Part shown: positions 38,295 to 47,601 of the stretch, piece after piece
How the letters are laid out: each line of letters opens with the position of its first letter
Position numbering within the stretch: the stretch's first letter is position 1
NCBI GenBank assembly: GCA_947460875.1
Contig: CANHGR010000004.1
Location: 62,001-126,000, forward strand
Direction: 5' to 3'
DNA: 64,000 bases
Source of the DNA: Sphingobacteriaceae bacterium
GTDB taxonomy: Bacteria > Bacteroidota > Bacteroidia > Sphingobacteriales > Sphingobacteriaceae
Position numbers and translations under genes: made by a program
The notes under the pieces: model-generated
The model's database searches: none
What the model was told of the DNA's origin: nothing
What the model saw: only the letters and a program-made list of their open reading frames with translations

Positions 38295-38813
38295 TTAACC
38301 TACAGCTTGATAATAATAAGGCAACAATCCTTTTTGAAGGATTTTTCTTGCTTGATGTATACGAGTTTTGATAGTTCCCATTGGCACCGATAGATGTTCG
38401 GCAATCTCTTGATACCTATATCCGGTGTAGTACATTGAAAAAGGCTCTGACAAATCGCTTTTAAGATTGGCAATCGCGGTTTTTATATCATCCAGCGCCA
38501 TTTTAGATTCAGCGAAATTACGAGGTGCCCCATAGAGCAAATGAGAACTTGAAAGTTCATCTGCTGATTCGCCCTCATAGCGGCGAGCAGCTTTAAAATG
38601 GCAAGAATCAATAAACGTATTCCTCATGATCGTATACAACCAACCTTTGAAGTTTGTCCCCTCTCTAAATGAATTCCAAAAACGCAGTGCTTTCAATAAA
38701 GTATCTTGAATAAGATCGTTGGAATCCTCAATATTTTTCGTAAAATTTCTTGCCGAAGCACGCAATAATGGCATTTCTTCCGCTAAAAGATGTTCAAATT
38801 GAATTCGTTCCAT
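38295..38813 (-). CDS. ECF-type RNA polymerase sigma factor
   Basis: 172 residues. Region 2 includes DSNDLIQDTLLKALRFWNSF and FKGWLYTIMRNTFID (about 29-72), the core-binding and -10 melting segment. Region 4 has YRYQEIAEHLSVPMGTIKTR (about 130-149), the -35 recognising helix-turn-helix. No anti-sigma factor or transmembrane sensor gene lies beside it, so its control is unknown. The LOG gene follows downstream on the same strand. Confidence 0.93.
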   Translation of the reverse strand: MERIQFEHLLAEEMPLLRASARNFTKNIEDSNDLIQDTLLKALRFWNSFREGTNFKGWLYTIMRNTFIDSCHFKAARRYEGESADELSSSHLLYGAPRNFAESKMALDDIKTAIANLKSDLSEPFSMYYTGYRYQEIAEHLSVPMGTIKTRIHQARKILQKGLLPYYYQAVG

Positions 38814-39403
38814 AAATATAATTTTTAAGATAGTATTGCCTTTCTTGCGCCGATCAATACCGGCAAAACGTAAACCAAAAGAAATTGTATCGTATTTAAA
38901 TTGGAATTTGAAATCGCTTTTTCAAAAATCCATCGTTTGAACAACTAAAAGAATGATCTAAATCAGTACTCAAAGTGATCTAGCTCAAGTTCATTTAAAT
39001 CTCTCTCGTCCTATTTATTCGGATATTTTCAGGGTTTATTACTCTAAGATCGTCAAGAAACCTGATCAAGTGGAAGCGATTAACTCTGAATTACCCCAGG
39101 GCTTAGTCTATAGAGGCATCCCACGGAAAGAGCTGAAAGACACTGATTAAAATTCCTTTAGAAAACGTTCAATTGTTCAAACATGACGTTGAACCCCTTG
39201 CGGTCAAGAGACATTATTAAACCGCAACCTTAGCGGTCTGCCTTTCTGATTCTCTTTAAATTCACCAAGCCGTCCCCCAAACCGTTATAGCTCCATAATC
39301 AACAATCAAACGGACAAACCCTAGAAATCTGAATCTCAAGATTCGAAAAAAAAGAAGTAAAGCATCATAAGAAAGACTGCCAACTAGATAGTAATCAGCA
39401 GAA
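38814..39403. other. 590-nt stretch without a confident gene
   Basis: A 62-codon open stretch without a start codon (38962-39150, plus) reads as a plausible protein fragment (HLNLSRPIYSDIFRVYYSKI, then ELPQGLVYRGIPRKELKD) ended by TAA. It may be the tail of a lost gene, but no family is recognised. Two small hairpins are seen: ACCGC/GCGGT at 39221-39237 and GAATCT/AGATTC at 39331-39344. Nothing else stands out. Confidence 0.35.
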
Positions 39404-40399
39404 TTAAGAATTTATAGTCTTCCAAAGGAGGTCTTTCAATTCTGATAAGCCTTTCTGGGCAACAGACGAAATAAATACCGTAGCCAAGTTAGGCAGGTCT
39501 TTTTTAATCTCAGCAACCAACTCGTCATCGAGCAAATCTGATTTTGTAATCGCAAGCACCCTGGGCTTTTGCATAAGTTCCGGGTTATACTGTCTAAGCT
39601 CATTCAATAGAATCTCATACTCTTCCGGAATACGACGACTAGTGTCAGCCGGAACCATGAACAACAAGACAGAATTTCGTTCAATATGCCTAAGAAAGCG
39701 TAAACCCAGTCCTTTTCCTTTTGAAGCTCCTTCTATTATTCCGGGTATGTCTGCTATAATAAATGATTTGCTGCCGCGATAGGAAACTATCCCGAGGTTG
39801 GGAATTAGTGTTGTGAATGGATAATCTGCAATTTCAGGTTTCGCAGCCGAAACAACAGAGAGCAAAGTTGATTTACCGGCGTTTGGGAAACCAACCAAGC
39901 CCACATCCGCAAGGACCTTTAGTTCTAAAACCATCCACTCCTCGCGTCCGTCTTCACCCGGCTGTGAATATCGTGGTGTTTGTTTTGTTGCAGATTTAAA
40001 ATGCCAGTTGCCCAATCCACCCCTACCGCCCGGCGTAAGTATTTTTTCCTGGCCGTCTGTAGTTATTTCAAATAATACCTCGCCGGTTTCTGCATTTTTT
40101 ACAATCGTACCCAAGGGCACCTCCAAGACCTCATCTTTACCATTTCGTCCAGTCTTCTGAGAACTGCCACCTGACAGTCCTGCTTCAGCGATAATATGCT
40201 TACGATATTTCAGATGTAGCAAAGTCCATAATTGGCTGCTGCCTTTAAGAATAACATGACCGCCTCGCCCACCATCTCCTCCATCGGGTCCGCCTTTGGA
40301 TGTCAGAATATCACGATGCAAATGGGCTGATCCCGCACCACCATGACCAGAACGGCAACATATCTTAACGTAATCAACAAAATTTGAACCCGAAGACAT
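39404..40399 (-). CDS. obg: Obg-family GTPase (ObgE/CgtA)
   Basis: 331 residues. The glycine-rich Obg domain (about 1-158, [14 protein letters not shown]) is followed by the G domain with G1 GFPNAGKST (about 166-174), G2 [11 protein letters not shown]3 DIPGIIEGA, and G4 TKSDLLDD. The C-terminal OCT domain of longer Obg proteins is absent, as in other Bacteroidota. Obg binds the 50S subunit and acts in ribosome assembly and the stringent response. The neighbouring adk (52 nt upstream) is the usual partner gene in this phylum. Confidence 0.96.
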   Translation of the reverse strand: MSSGSNFVDYVKICCRSGHGGAGSAHLHRDILTSKGGPDGGDGGRGGHVILKGSSQLWTLLHLKYRKHIIAEAGLSGGSSQKTGRNGKDEVLEVPLGTIVKNAETGEVLFEITTDGQEKILTPGGRGGLGNWHFKSATKQTPRYSQPGEDGREEWMVLELKVLADVGLVGFPNAGKSTLLSVVSAAKPEIADYPFTTLIPNLGIVSYRGSKSFIIADIPGIIEGASKGKGLGLRFLRHIERNSVLLFMVPADTSRRIPEEYEILLNELRQYNPELMQKPRVLAITKSDLLDDELVAEIKKDLPNLATVFISSVAQKGLSELKDLLWKTINS

Positions 40400-40451
40400 G
40401 CGATTTATAATTTTAGGTATATATATTAGGTTTAACCGCCGCCTAATCGTA

Positions 40452-41024
40452 TTAATAGTTATCTATCTGCTGGTTTATAGACGCGAAAATCTCTTCGATG
40501 CTTCCAATTCCGTTAATACTTGCGTATTTGCCTTGCGACTTGTAAAAATTTGCCACAGGTGCTGTTTTGCTGTTATATTCCTCTATTCTTTTGCGGATGA
40601 TATCTACATTAGCATCATCCGGTCTTCCAGATTCCTGACCTCTGGATAGCAGGCGTTGTTCGAGCTCTTCCTTATGGACTTCTAAGGCAATCATTCCCGA
40701 GATTGATGAACTTTTAGATTCAAGCAGCTTATCAAGCACTTCCGCCTGCGAGATAGTTCTCGGAAAGCCATCGAATATAAACCCATTGGCACCTTTATTG
40801 GCGTCAAGCTTATTGCTAATCATGGCGATAACTACTTCATCTGGCACAAGAAATCCCTGATCCATTAACTTCTTCGCTTCTAAGCCAAGCGTAGTGTTAT
40901 TCGTAATTTCTCCGCGCAGGATATCTCCGGTAGATAGATGAATTAAATGATACTTATCAATAAGGTTTTGAGATTGGGTTCCTTTTCCGGCTCCAGGGGG
41001 ACCAAATAAAACAAGGTTTAGCAT
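40452..41024 (-). CDS. adk: Adenylate kinase
   Basis: 190 residues: P-loop GPPGAGKGT at 8-16, NMP-binding STGDILRGE, the FDGFPRT motif (about 83-89), and the short-LID form ([13 protein letters not shown]), lacking the zinc-finger insertion of long adenylate kinases. It interconverts ATP + AMP and 2 ADP. It precedes obg on the minus strand, separated from the upstream tRNA by a terminator, so it should have its own promoter in 41025-41066. Confidence 0.96.
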   Translation of the reverse strand: MLNLVLFGPPGAGKGTQSQNLIDKYHLIHLSTGDILRGEITNNTTLGLEAKKLMDQGFLVPDEVVIAMISNKLDANKGANGFIFDGFPRTISQAEVLDKLLESKSSSISGMIALEVHKEELEQRLLSRGQESGRPDDANVDIIRKRIEEYNSKTAPVANFYKSQGKYASINGIGSIEEIFASINQQIDNY

Positions 41025-41068
41025 AGCGAATTATTTTCTTTCAATTGGGAAATTTATTCTTAAAATTT

Positions 41069-41102
41069 AAAAGCCTTTTCGGGATTTTTCGAAAAGGCTT
41101 CT
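41069..41102 (-). terminator. Terminator after the tRNA-Arg gene
   Basis: AAGCCTTTTCG (41071-41081) pairs with CGAAAAGGCTT (41090-41100), an 11-bp perfect stem with an 8-nt loop. On the minus strand it is followed by a T-rich run, 12 nt after the tRNA 3' end. Confidence 0.85.
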
Positions 41103-41112
41103 TATTTTTTTG

Positions 41113-41186
41113 TGGACTCAGAGGGAGTCGAACCCCCAACCTCCTGATCCGTAGTCAGGTGCTCTATCCAATTAAGCTATGAATCC
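41113..41186 (-). tRNA. tRNA-Arg (anticodon ACG)
   Basis: A 74-nt cloverleaf on the minus strand. The acceptor arm GGATTCA/TGAGTCC has one G-U pair. The D arm is normal (AGCTTAATTGGATAGAGC). The anticodon stem CCTGA/TCAGG encloses loop CTACGGA, giving ACG, which is read as ICG after A34 deamination. The T arm contains GGTTCGACTCC and the discriminator is A. CCA is not encoded. Confidence 0.95.
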
Positions 41187-41445
41187 GTTACAGCTGCCCC
41201 TCAGAAGGAAAAGCGAATAGCAAAAATAGGTTTTCTTTTATATATGATCTAAATTTTTTGAATGTTTTTATAAAACTGATAAAACCATTGTTCTTGCTAT
41301 AGCGTCTAATCTGCCAAATGAAGCAGTGAATTACAGAACAATTGATAAAAATTTAAACCACAGCTTAACATATAATTTTTCATTTAAATTTCATTTCGCA
41401 GGAATACTTTCGATTAACATCATCAATAATCGACAATTTATGAGC

Positions 41446-42576
41446 ATGAAATTCATTTATACAATAGCCTTTATCTTCTTTCTAGTGTATCTAATGCAAG
41501 GATGCAAGAAAACTTCAAATCCTGAACTGGAGTCTGAAAATACATTAGGATTACCGACTACATTATTGAACTATGCTGCACCGGTATTGCCGTCACATAT
41601 GCTTGCTCCACCGGTGCGCAATACAGATAATACTCCGGCAAATAATCCAGTAACGAATGCGGGGGCTACGCTCGGTCGCGTGTTATTTTATGACGTCAAT
41701 TTAAGTATTAACAATACAATAAGCTGTGCATCCTGCCACAAGCAAAGCAGTGGCTTTTCAGACCCCTTAGCGTTCAGTAAAGGTTTCAATGGCGGAAACA
41801 CATCTCGCAGCTCTATGTCATTAGCTAACGCAAAATACTACAGTAGCGGCAGATTCTTTTGGGATGAGCGTGCAGCTAGTCTGGAAGATCAGGTACTAAT
41901 GCCTGTTCAAGACGCTGTAGAAATGGGACTTACACTTCCAGAGCTTACTCGGCGACTTCAGTCGCTAGATTACTATTCAGCACTTTTTTCAAAGGCCTTC
42001 GGCGATTCTAATATTAACCCCGACAGGGTTTCTAAGGCATTGTCGCAGTTTATTAGGAGTATGGTCTCCTATCAAAGTAAATATGATATTGGGAGGGCGG
42101 CTGTTACAGATCCTAGTGCACCGTTCCCTAACTTTAGTACAGAAGAAAATGCTGGCAAACAACTTTTCTTAGCGCCTGGAAGTTGCGCAGCCTGCCATGG
42201 CACGGACGCATTTAATGCCCCCGGCTTAAAAAATAACGGACTTGATGCCACGATTACAGACGCAGCTGCCGGCGCAGCAAATAACAATCCAGGCACTATC
42301 GGAAAGTTTAAAGTGCCTTCACTTAAAAATATAGGCGTTTCTGCTCCATACATGCACGATAGCAGATTTACCAATCTAGATCAAGTAATTGAGCATTACA
42401 GCACAGGTGTCAAAGATAATCCGTCCCTTGATCCGCCACTTAGAGTCCAAGGCGGTGCAGTACGATTATTAAACTTAAGCGCAACTCAAAAAAATGCACT
42501 GAAAGCCTTTCTGCTAACTTTAACAGACAATGCAATGCTGACAGATGAGAAGTTCAGCGACCCTTTTAAAAAATAG
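41446..42576 (+). CDS. Di-haem cytochrome c peroxidase (CCP/MauG family) lipoprotein
   Basis: 376 residues from ATG 41446, chosen because it directly precedes a lipoprotein signal (MKFIYTIAFIFFLVYLMQGC, lipobox LMQGC); the frame is open further upstream, but that part lacks protein character. Two c-type haem sites are visible: CASCH (about residue 95) and CAACH (about residue 245). The GRVLFYD motif precedes the first haem, and APYMHDSRFTNLDQVIEHY is the typical C-terminal block. The enzyme should reduce peroxide in the periplasm with electrons from small cytochromes, or oxidise another substrate as in MauG-like relatives. It is anchored by a lipid. Confidence 0.9.
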   Translation: MKFIYTIAFIFFLVYLMQGCKKTSNPELESENTLGLPTTLLNYAAPVLPSHMLAPPVRNTDNTPANNPVTNAGATLGRVLFYDVNLSINNTISCASCHKQSSGFSDPLAFSKGFNGGNTSRSSMSLANAKYYSSGRFFWDERAASLEDQVLMPVQDAVEMGLTLPELTRRLQSLDYYSALFSKAFGDSNINPDRVSKALSQFIRSMVSYQSKYDIGRAAVTDPSAPFPNFSTEENAGKQLFLAPGSCAACHGTDAFNAPGLKNNGLDATITDAAAGAANNNPGTIGKFKVPSLKNIGVSAPYMHDSRFTNLDQVIEHYSTGVKDNPSLDPPLRVQGGAVRLLNLSATQKNALKAFLLTLTDNAMLTDEKFSDPFKK

Positions 42577-42692
42577 CAAGAACTTAATAAGCGCCAAACA
42601 GTATGTAAGCAAAATAAATTTTTTAATTTAGATGTTAATACACTCTCACAAACAGCAAAGTAGGCTGTCTGTTTATTTTTTGTTAGAATTAT

Positions 42693-43550
42693 TTGACTAA
42701 AAAATTTGTGAGAGTAACCATAATCTGTGTTTCGGCTGTCTTATTCTTAAGCGCCTGTGTAAACCTAAAATACATTAACGATTTCTCAGCGTCGGCCATA
42801 AAGGGAGTCGTAAAATTTGAAACAGCGGGCTATAGTTTTACACAAATCTGTGTTGAAGACTGCCGGGTAAACAAAATAAACTTACTCGATCTCAATGTAT
42901 CGGAATGTGATTGCAAGGCCGACAAAAAAGCGGATAGCGTTACACTGCAAATCTATAGGGGTATTAAAGGATACCTTGACGGGCTAAATAAATTATCAGC
43001 AAAAAAGCTTAGCACGTTCAAAATAGAACCACTCAGCAAGTCGCTAGCTAGCGATGATTTAGGTAGTTTACAAATTGACAAAAAATATTCTGGCGCTTAT
43101 TCTGCAATCGCAGAGATCGTTTTAAGAGCAACAACCGACCAATACCGTAGCCGCAAGCTGCAAGAATATATCAGGGCAGGAAACGAACCGACTACAATTT
43201 TAATCGAGTTTTTAGACTTTAACCTTTCTTCCAATTTATCAGGCAAGCTAGACATCCGCAAGGAACAACTTAAAATCAGCTATTTTAATCTGATTAAAGA
43301 CCAATCCCTTTCAGCCTATGAAAAGCGAAGGGCAGTTGAAGAATATTATAATCACCTAGATGCCGTTTCGATACAGAAGAAAAAACTGGGCACGTTCTCA
43401 AAAACAATTAACAAAATCGCCGTCGGCCACCAGAACTTATCTAACAATTTGGGGCGAATGAGCGCTCATGAGATCAGAGAACAGATCAAACAGTTTATCA
43501 AAGATTTAAATCTTATAAATCAAGAATTCACCACAATAAAAAACAACTAA
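42693..43550 (+). CDS. Lipoprotein of unknown function
   Basis: 285 residues starting at TTG 42693, since a complete lipoprotein signal follows immediately (IICVSAVLFLSACV, lipobox LSAC, Cys about residue 22). No family is recognised. The mature part has a cysteine cluster (ICVEDC, then SECDC) near residues 53-78 that may form disulphides. The remainder is lysine-rich and helical, with a heptad-like C-terminal coiled coil (about 215-285). The next gene starts one base after the stop, so the two are translationally linked and may act as a pair. The preceding peroxidase gene is 116 nt away and may be unrelated. Confidence 0.75.
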   Translation: MTKKFVRVTIICVSAVLFLSACVNLKYINDFSASAIKGVVKFETAGYSFTQICVEDCRVNKINLLDLNVSECDCKADKKADSVTLQIYRGIKGYLDGLNKLSAKKLSTFKIEPLSKSLASDDLGSLQIDKKYSGAYSAIAEIVLRATTDQYRSRKLQEYIRAGNEPTTILIEFLDFNLSSNLSGKLDIRKEQLKISYFNLIKDQSLSAYEKRRAVEEYYNHLDAVSIQKKKLGTFSKTINKIAVGHQNLSNNLGRMSAHEIREQIKQFIKDLNLINQEFTTIKNN

Positions 43551-43940
43551 ATGGCTGAACTTTCCTCAAAGCAAGCCAATGAGCTCGCCGATATGTTCTT
43601 AAAGATAGCCCAGCTTACTGGCAACTACAGATATAGTAATTCCCATATTCTTTCCGAAACAGAAGATCTGCAGATTCAGTACTATCACACTTCACTTCTT
43701 AATCAGGCCGGACAATTATATACAGAATCTGCAGCCCTAGTAATGAACGATGTAGAGCCAGCAATTTCTTCTATTGAAAATAGTACCTTAAAGATCAAGA
43801 GCAGCTACAGGAACCTTCAGAATGTAACCAAGGTGATTAATATCGTAGATTCCATAGTTAGGTTAGGCAGTTCAATACTTAGCAGGAAGCCCTTGAAAAT
43901 AGCAGAAGCGATAGACGATCTTGTAAATAAGCTAGAATAA
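43551..43940 (+). CDS. Small helical protein of unknown function, partner of the preceding lipoprotein
   Basis: 129 residues with no signal peptide and no membrane helix, predicted almost entirely helical. The ATG directly abuts the lipoprotein stop. No domain is recognised. Spaced hydrophobic residues suggest a four-helix bundle or a coiled coil matching that of its neighbour. It ends 65 nt before a convergent reductase gene. Confidence 0.7.
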   Translation: MAELSSKQANELADMFLKIAQLTGNYRYSNSHILSETEDLQIQYYHTSLLNQAGQLYTESAALVMNDVEPAISSIENSTLKIKSSYRNLQNVTKVINIVDSIVRLGSSILSRKPLKIAEAIDDLVNKLE

Positions 43941-44005
43941 ATCACCCGAATTTAGCAGTTTAAGTTACCGCTATCTTCATAAAACAAAACGTTTAATTCC
44001 TGGTC

Positions 44006-44914
44006 CTATCTTTTGATTTTCAATTGCTTGTCTACGACAGCAAGTCCTTCTTTGAAGGTGCGTGGAGTATATCCAAGTTCGAGCATCGACTTATCAAGAA
44101 TAAATCCTGTTCTTTTAGGCCGCCTTGCAGGTTGTTTCAAAGTATCCGATGAGATTGGATTAATCAACGATTTATCTAGGTGCCAAAAATCGGCAACATG
44201 TTCTACAAGTTCAACGATGCTCATCAAGTCCTTTCCTGAAGCGTTATATACTCCTTGAGCTCCTTTGAGAGCTGCAAGCATGCAGCAATCTGCAAGATCT
44301 TCTGCCAGTGTTGGCATACGCCATTGGTCGTACACTACATTTATCGGGTCTCCCTTTTCTAACGCCGATTTAGCCCAAAGTACTATATTAGTCCGGCTCA
44401 TATCATTTACAATCCCATAAACAATGATCGTTCGCAAAATCGTCCACCTACAGGAAGAGGCTTTTAACAAATCCTCGGCAGCTAGCTTACTTTCTCCGTA
44501 AAAACTTACTGGATTGGGTTCGGCATCTTCGGTATACGGACCGGCTTCTCCATCAAATATAAAATCAGTCGATAAATGGATTAATTGAATATCAAGCTCT
44601 TCGCATATTCTAATCAAATACTCTACTGCCTCAACATTCATTTTGCGGCAAAGTTCTTTCTCTTTTTCGCAGGTGTCTACATTAGTCATTGCAGCGGTGT
44701 TAATCACTACATCAGGCTTATACTTTGAAATTATCTGCCTGGATTCAGCTTCAACTGTGATATCCAGCTCGGCATATGTGTATCCTTCGATTACTGGATT
44801 CCTATTGGGTCCCACCGAGGTTGCAATTAGCTTTGCATCACCAATAGTCAATATACGTTCAGTAAGTTTCTGACCCAGCAATCCATTGCTGCCTGTAACC
44901 AGTATAGTTTTCAT
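44006..44914 (-). CDS. RmlD-like NAD(P)-dependent sugar-nucleotide reductase (SDR)
   Basis: 302 residues of the extended SDR/RmlD type. The cofactor loop GSNGLLGQK is at 8-16, STDFIFDGEAGPY (about 113-125) is the typical RmlD active-site strand, and the catalytic pair is Y/K in FYGESKLAAED. RmlD reduces dTDP-4-keto-rhamnose; the exact substrate here is unproven. No rmlA, rmlB or rmlC genes are nearby, so a different substrate is possible. It diverges from the glycosyltransferase genes that start at 45047. Confidence 0.85.
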   Translation of the reverse strand: MKTILVTGSNGLLGQKLTERILTIGDAKLIATSVGPNRNPVIEGYTYAELDITVEAESRQIISKYKPDVVINTAAMTNVDTCEKEKELCRKMNVEAVEYLIRICEELDIQLIHLSTDFIFDGEAGPYTEDAEPNPVSFYGESKLAAEDLLKASSCRWTILRTIIVYGIVNDMSRTNIVLWAKSALEKGDPINVVYDQWRMPTLAEDLADCCMLAALKGAQGVYNASGKDLMSIVELVEHVADFWHLDKSLINPISSDTLKQPARRPKRTGFILDKSMLELGYTPRTFKEGLAVVDKQLKIKR

Positions 44915-45046
44915 GTAGCCAAAAATAGTAGAATTAAGCTTCTACAAAAGAAAATATCTGTTTGCTGGTAAAACATCGCATCAATTAATAAAAGCATTCT
45001 TTCATTATCCGACCGCCGACTTATCTTTACTCCCTAAATACCTTTA

Positions 45047-46648
45047 ATGCAACAATTAGAGAACTACTTCAACAATCATCCCCAAAGGATATTTTTCTTA
45101 GTGCTCCTGCTTGCTTTTCCCGCATTTTTTACCAATCTCGGACTTTTGCCACTATTCGCCGATGAGCCTACTCGCGCGAATGTTGCCTTGGAGATGATAC
45201 TTAGCGGCAATTTCTCTGTTCCAACAATTGGCGGCGAATATTATTATAATAAACCACCCCTGTATAACTGGATGTTGGCCGGACTATATAGCCTGACCGG
45301 CAGCTCGTCAGAATTTGTAACTCGCTTGCCAGCTGTAATACCGATGTTTCTGTATGCGATTACTATTTATTATGCAGCTGACTACTTCCTAAAAGACAAA
45401 AGAATTGCAGCGTTAAGTGGCCTGGCATTTATAATCAACAGTAGAATGCTACTATACGATTCAATGTTAGGACATATCGATATTTTCTATTCTTTGCTTA
45501 CGTTTTCTTCTTTTATGCTGATCTTTTATTTTTATCAACAGCAAAAGTGGTTCTTACTTTTCTTTGTATCCTACCTCATAACCGCAATCACATTCCTTAG
45601 TAAAGGGCTACCTTCCATTGCCTTTCAAGGCTTCACCCTTATTGCCCTGCTCAGTTATACAGGAAATTTTAAGAAATTTTTTAGCTGGCAGCACATTCTT
45701 TCGGGATTTTTCTGCCTTGCCATAATTGGAGCCTATTTTTATAATTATCATCAGTACAATCCTAACCTCGAAACATATTTCAGTACCATTTGGGATCAAA
45801 GCAGCAGGCGTACCGCAAATGCAGAGTTAACAATTTGGAAAAGAATAACTTATCTGTTGTTTTTTCCATTTGAACACCTTATCCATATCTTTCCTGTTAG
45901 TCTTTTGGCGCTATTTGCGCTCCATAAAGGATTTGTCCAAGACATAAAGCAAAATCCCTTTTTAAAATTCATTACTATTATTTTTCTAGCAAATATCTGG
46001 ATCTATTGTCTTTCACCGCTAACGCGTCCACGTTATTTACTCATGCTCTATCCTCTTGTGTTTATCGTATCCAGTTACGCGTATTATACCTATCGGGATC
46101 AATTTCCACGACTAAACAAAATTGTCAATTTCTCGATCTTAATACTCGCCATGCTCATTACCTTGGCTGTACCTGTAGCATTACTCGCGGGTATCGATGA
46201 TTTCGTCGAGCGCGTTCCCATCAAAGTAGTCGTTCTTTTTACATTATGCCTTAGCGCTACTTTAATCATTTGGCGTTCAAAAACTCAGAAATTTTTGGCG
46301 TTCGCCGGATTATTAATCTTTCTTAGACTCGGCTTTTCATGGTTCATTATTCCTCATCGTTTACACCTTGGAGAAAATAAATACTACCGTGAAATTGCGA
46401 TTGAAATGGGAAACATTAGCAAGGGAATGCCTTTCTATTTTTACCAATTCCACCCTCCCGTTTTGGCAATCCCTTTTCATGACCGGTTAATATTTTACAT
46501 TCAAAGCACGCGAATGCAAGGCGTAAAATTTGTAGAGAACGTCACGAAGCCAGGTTATTATTTTACCTTTGATCGGAATATAAATATGCCCGGCGTAGAG
46601 TTAGTTAAAGAATACAAGGGCAATCTCAAATTATATGAGGTAAAATGA
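45047..46648 (+). CDS. ArnT/PMT-like GT39-family membrane glycosyltransferase
   Basis: 533 residues with ~10-12 membrane helices. The first extracytoplasmic loop holds the GT39/GT83 motif FADEPTRANVALEM (acidic pair DE, about residues 38-51) followed by GGEYYYNKPPLYNWM, characteristic of ArnT and related enzymes that take sugars from polyprenyl phosphate donors. A C-terminal soluble portion follows. The target could be lipid A, another lipid or a protein. It is the first of three overlapping genes, with the GT2 polyprenyl-phosphate transferase (4-nt overlap) and a flippase-like protein, a full lipid-linked sugar-transfer set. Confidence 0.9.
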   Translation: MQQLENYFNNHPQRIFFLVLLLAFPAFFTNLGLLPLFADEPTRANVALEMILSGNFSVPTIGGEYYYNKPPLYNWMLAGLYSLTGSSSEFVTRLPAVIPMFLYAITIYYAADYFLKDKRIAALSGLAFIINSRMLLYDSMLGHIDIFYSLLTFSSFMLIFYFYQQQKWFLLFFVSYLITAITFLSKGLPSIAFQGFTLIALLSYTGNFKKFFSWQHILSGFFCLAIIGAYFYNYHQYNPNLETYFSTIWDQSSRRTANAELTIWKRITYLLFFPFEHLIHIFPVSLLALFALHKGFVQDIKQNPFLKFITIIFLANIWIYCLSPLTRPRYLLMLYPLVFIVSSYAYYTYRDQFPRLNKIVNFSILILAMLITLAVPVALLAGIDDFVERVPIKVVVLFTLCLSATLIIWRSKTQKFLAFAGLLIFLRLGFSWFIIPHRLHLGENKYYREIAIEMGNISKGMPFYFYQFHPPVLAIPFHDRLIFYIQSTRMQGVKFVENVTKPGYYFTFDRNINMPGVELVKEYKGNLKLYEVK

Positions 46649-47601
46649 GAGAACTTTCTGTTGTGATTACCGTTCTGAACGAGCGTGAAAATATACCCCC
46701 ACTCATCAATGCAATCAAGCTTGCTTTGGCAGGTATAGACTACGAAGTTGTTTTTGTGGACGATGGTTCTAACGATGGAACTCCACGTGAAATCCGATCA
46801 AATGCCGATGATCATATCAGGCTCGTTGAACTTAGAAAAAATTATGGCCAAAGCACTGCGATGACCGCCGGTATCGACCATTCAGTTGGCCGGTATATTG
46901 CCCTGCTTGATGGCGATTTGCAAAACGACCCCTCGGATATCCCTTCGATGTTGCAGAAGTTAAAAGACGAAGACTGGGATGTAGTTGCCGGAAACAGAAA
47001 AGACCGAAAAGACGGTGCCTTCCTCAGAAAAATACCTTCGAATATCGCAAATGCAATAATAAGGCGGATGACTGGCGTTTATATTAAGGATTATGGATGT
47101 ACCCTTAAGATCTTTAAACGAGAAATTGCTGAAGATCTTGGAATTTATGGAGAATTGCATCGATTTATTCCGGTCCTAGCAAAATTACAAGGCGCAAGCA
47201 TCACGCAAGTAGATGTAAAACATCATGCCCGACGTTTTGGCAATTCAAAATACGGATTAAGTCGGACGTTTAAAGTCATGGCCGACCTTGTCACAATGGT
47301 ATTTTTTAGAAAGTACATTCAAAAACCAATGCATTTGTTTGGCACTTTAGGCTTCATCTCTTTCGGACTCGGAATGATCATTAATTTTTACCTTCTCGTT
47401 TTAAAACTGATGGGTCAGGATATCTGGGGAAAGCCCATTCTCATTCTTGGTTTGATATTTTTGCTCGGAGGAATTCAACTGATTACTTTCGGTATACTCG
47501 CCGAAATCAGTGTGCGTACCTATTTTGAAGGCACAAATAGAAAAACCTATCAGGTTAGAAATATATTTAATGGACAAGCAGAAACTCTGGCGCGTTCTTA
47601 A
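46645..47601 (+). CDS. GT2-family polyprenyl-phosphate glycosyltransferase (ArnC/DPM1-like)
   Basis: 318 residues. The GT-A domain (1-235) begins VVITVLNERENIPPL and has VDDGSNDGTP and ALLDGDLQNDP (the DxD-type metal site), with KHHARRFGNSKYGLSR near 192-207, the acceptor motif of ArnC, GtrB and DPM enzymes. Two C-terminal membrane helices (about 232-252 and 266-290) anchor it. It should load a sugar from a nucleotide donor onto undecaprenyl phosphate for the neighbouring ArnT-like enzyme. It overlaps both neighbours. Confidence 0.93.
   Translation: MRELSVVITVLNERENIPPLINAIKLALAGIDYEVVFVDDGSNDGTPREIRSNADDHIRLVELRKNYGQSTAMTAGIDHSVGRYIALLDGDLQNDPSDIPSMLQKLKDEDWDVVAGNRKDRKDGAFLRKIPSNIANAIIRRMTGVYIKDYGCTLKIFKREIAEDLGIYGELHRFIPVLAKLQGASITQVDVKHHARRFGNSKYGLSRTFKVMADLVTMVFFRKYIQKPMHLFGTLGFISFGLGMIINFYLLVLKLMGQDIWGKPILILGLIFLLGGIQLITFGILAEISVRTYFEGTNRKTYQVRNIFNGQAETLARS

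Noticed and set aside
39221-39237. Hairpin ACCGC/GCGGT as a terminator
   Set aside because: Only 5 bp of stem, no T-run and no gene ending nearby.
41326-41445. N-terminal 40-residue extension of the cytochrome c peroxidase
   Set aside because: It would bury the lipoprotein signal inside the protein; ATG 41446 gives a proper lipobox at the usual position.
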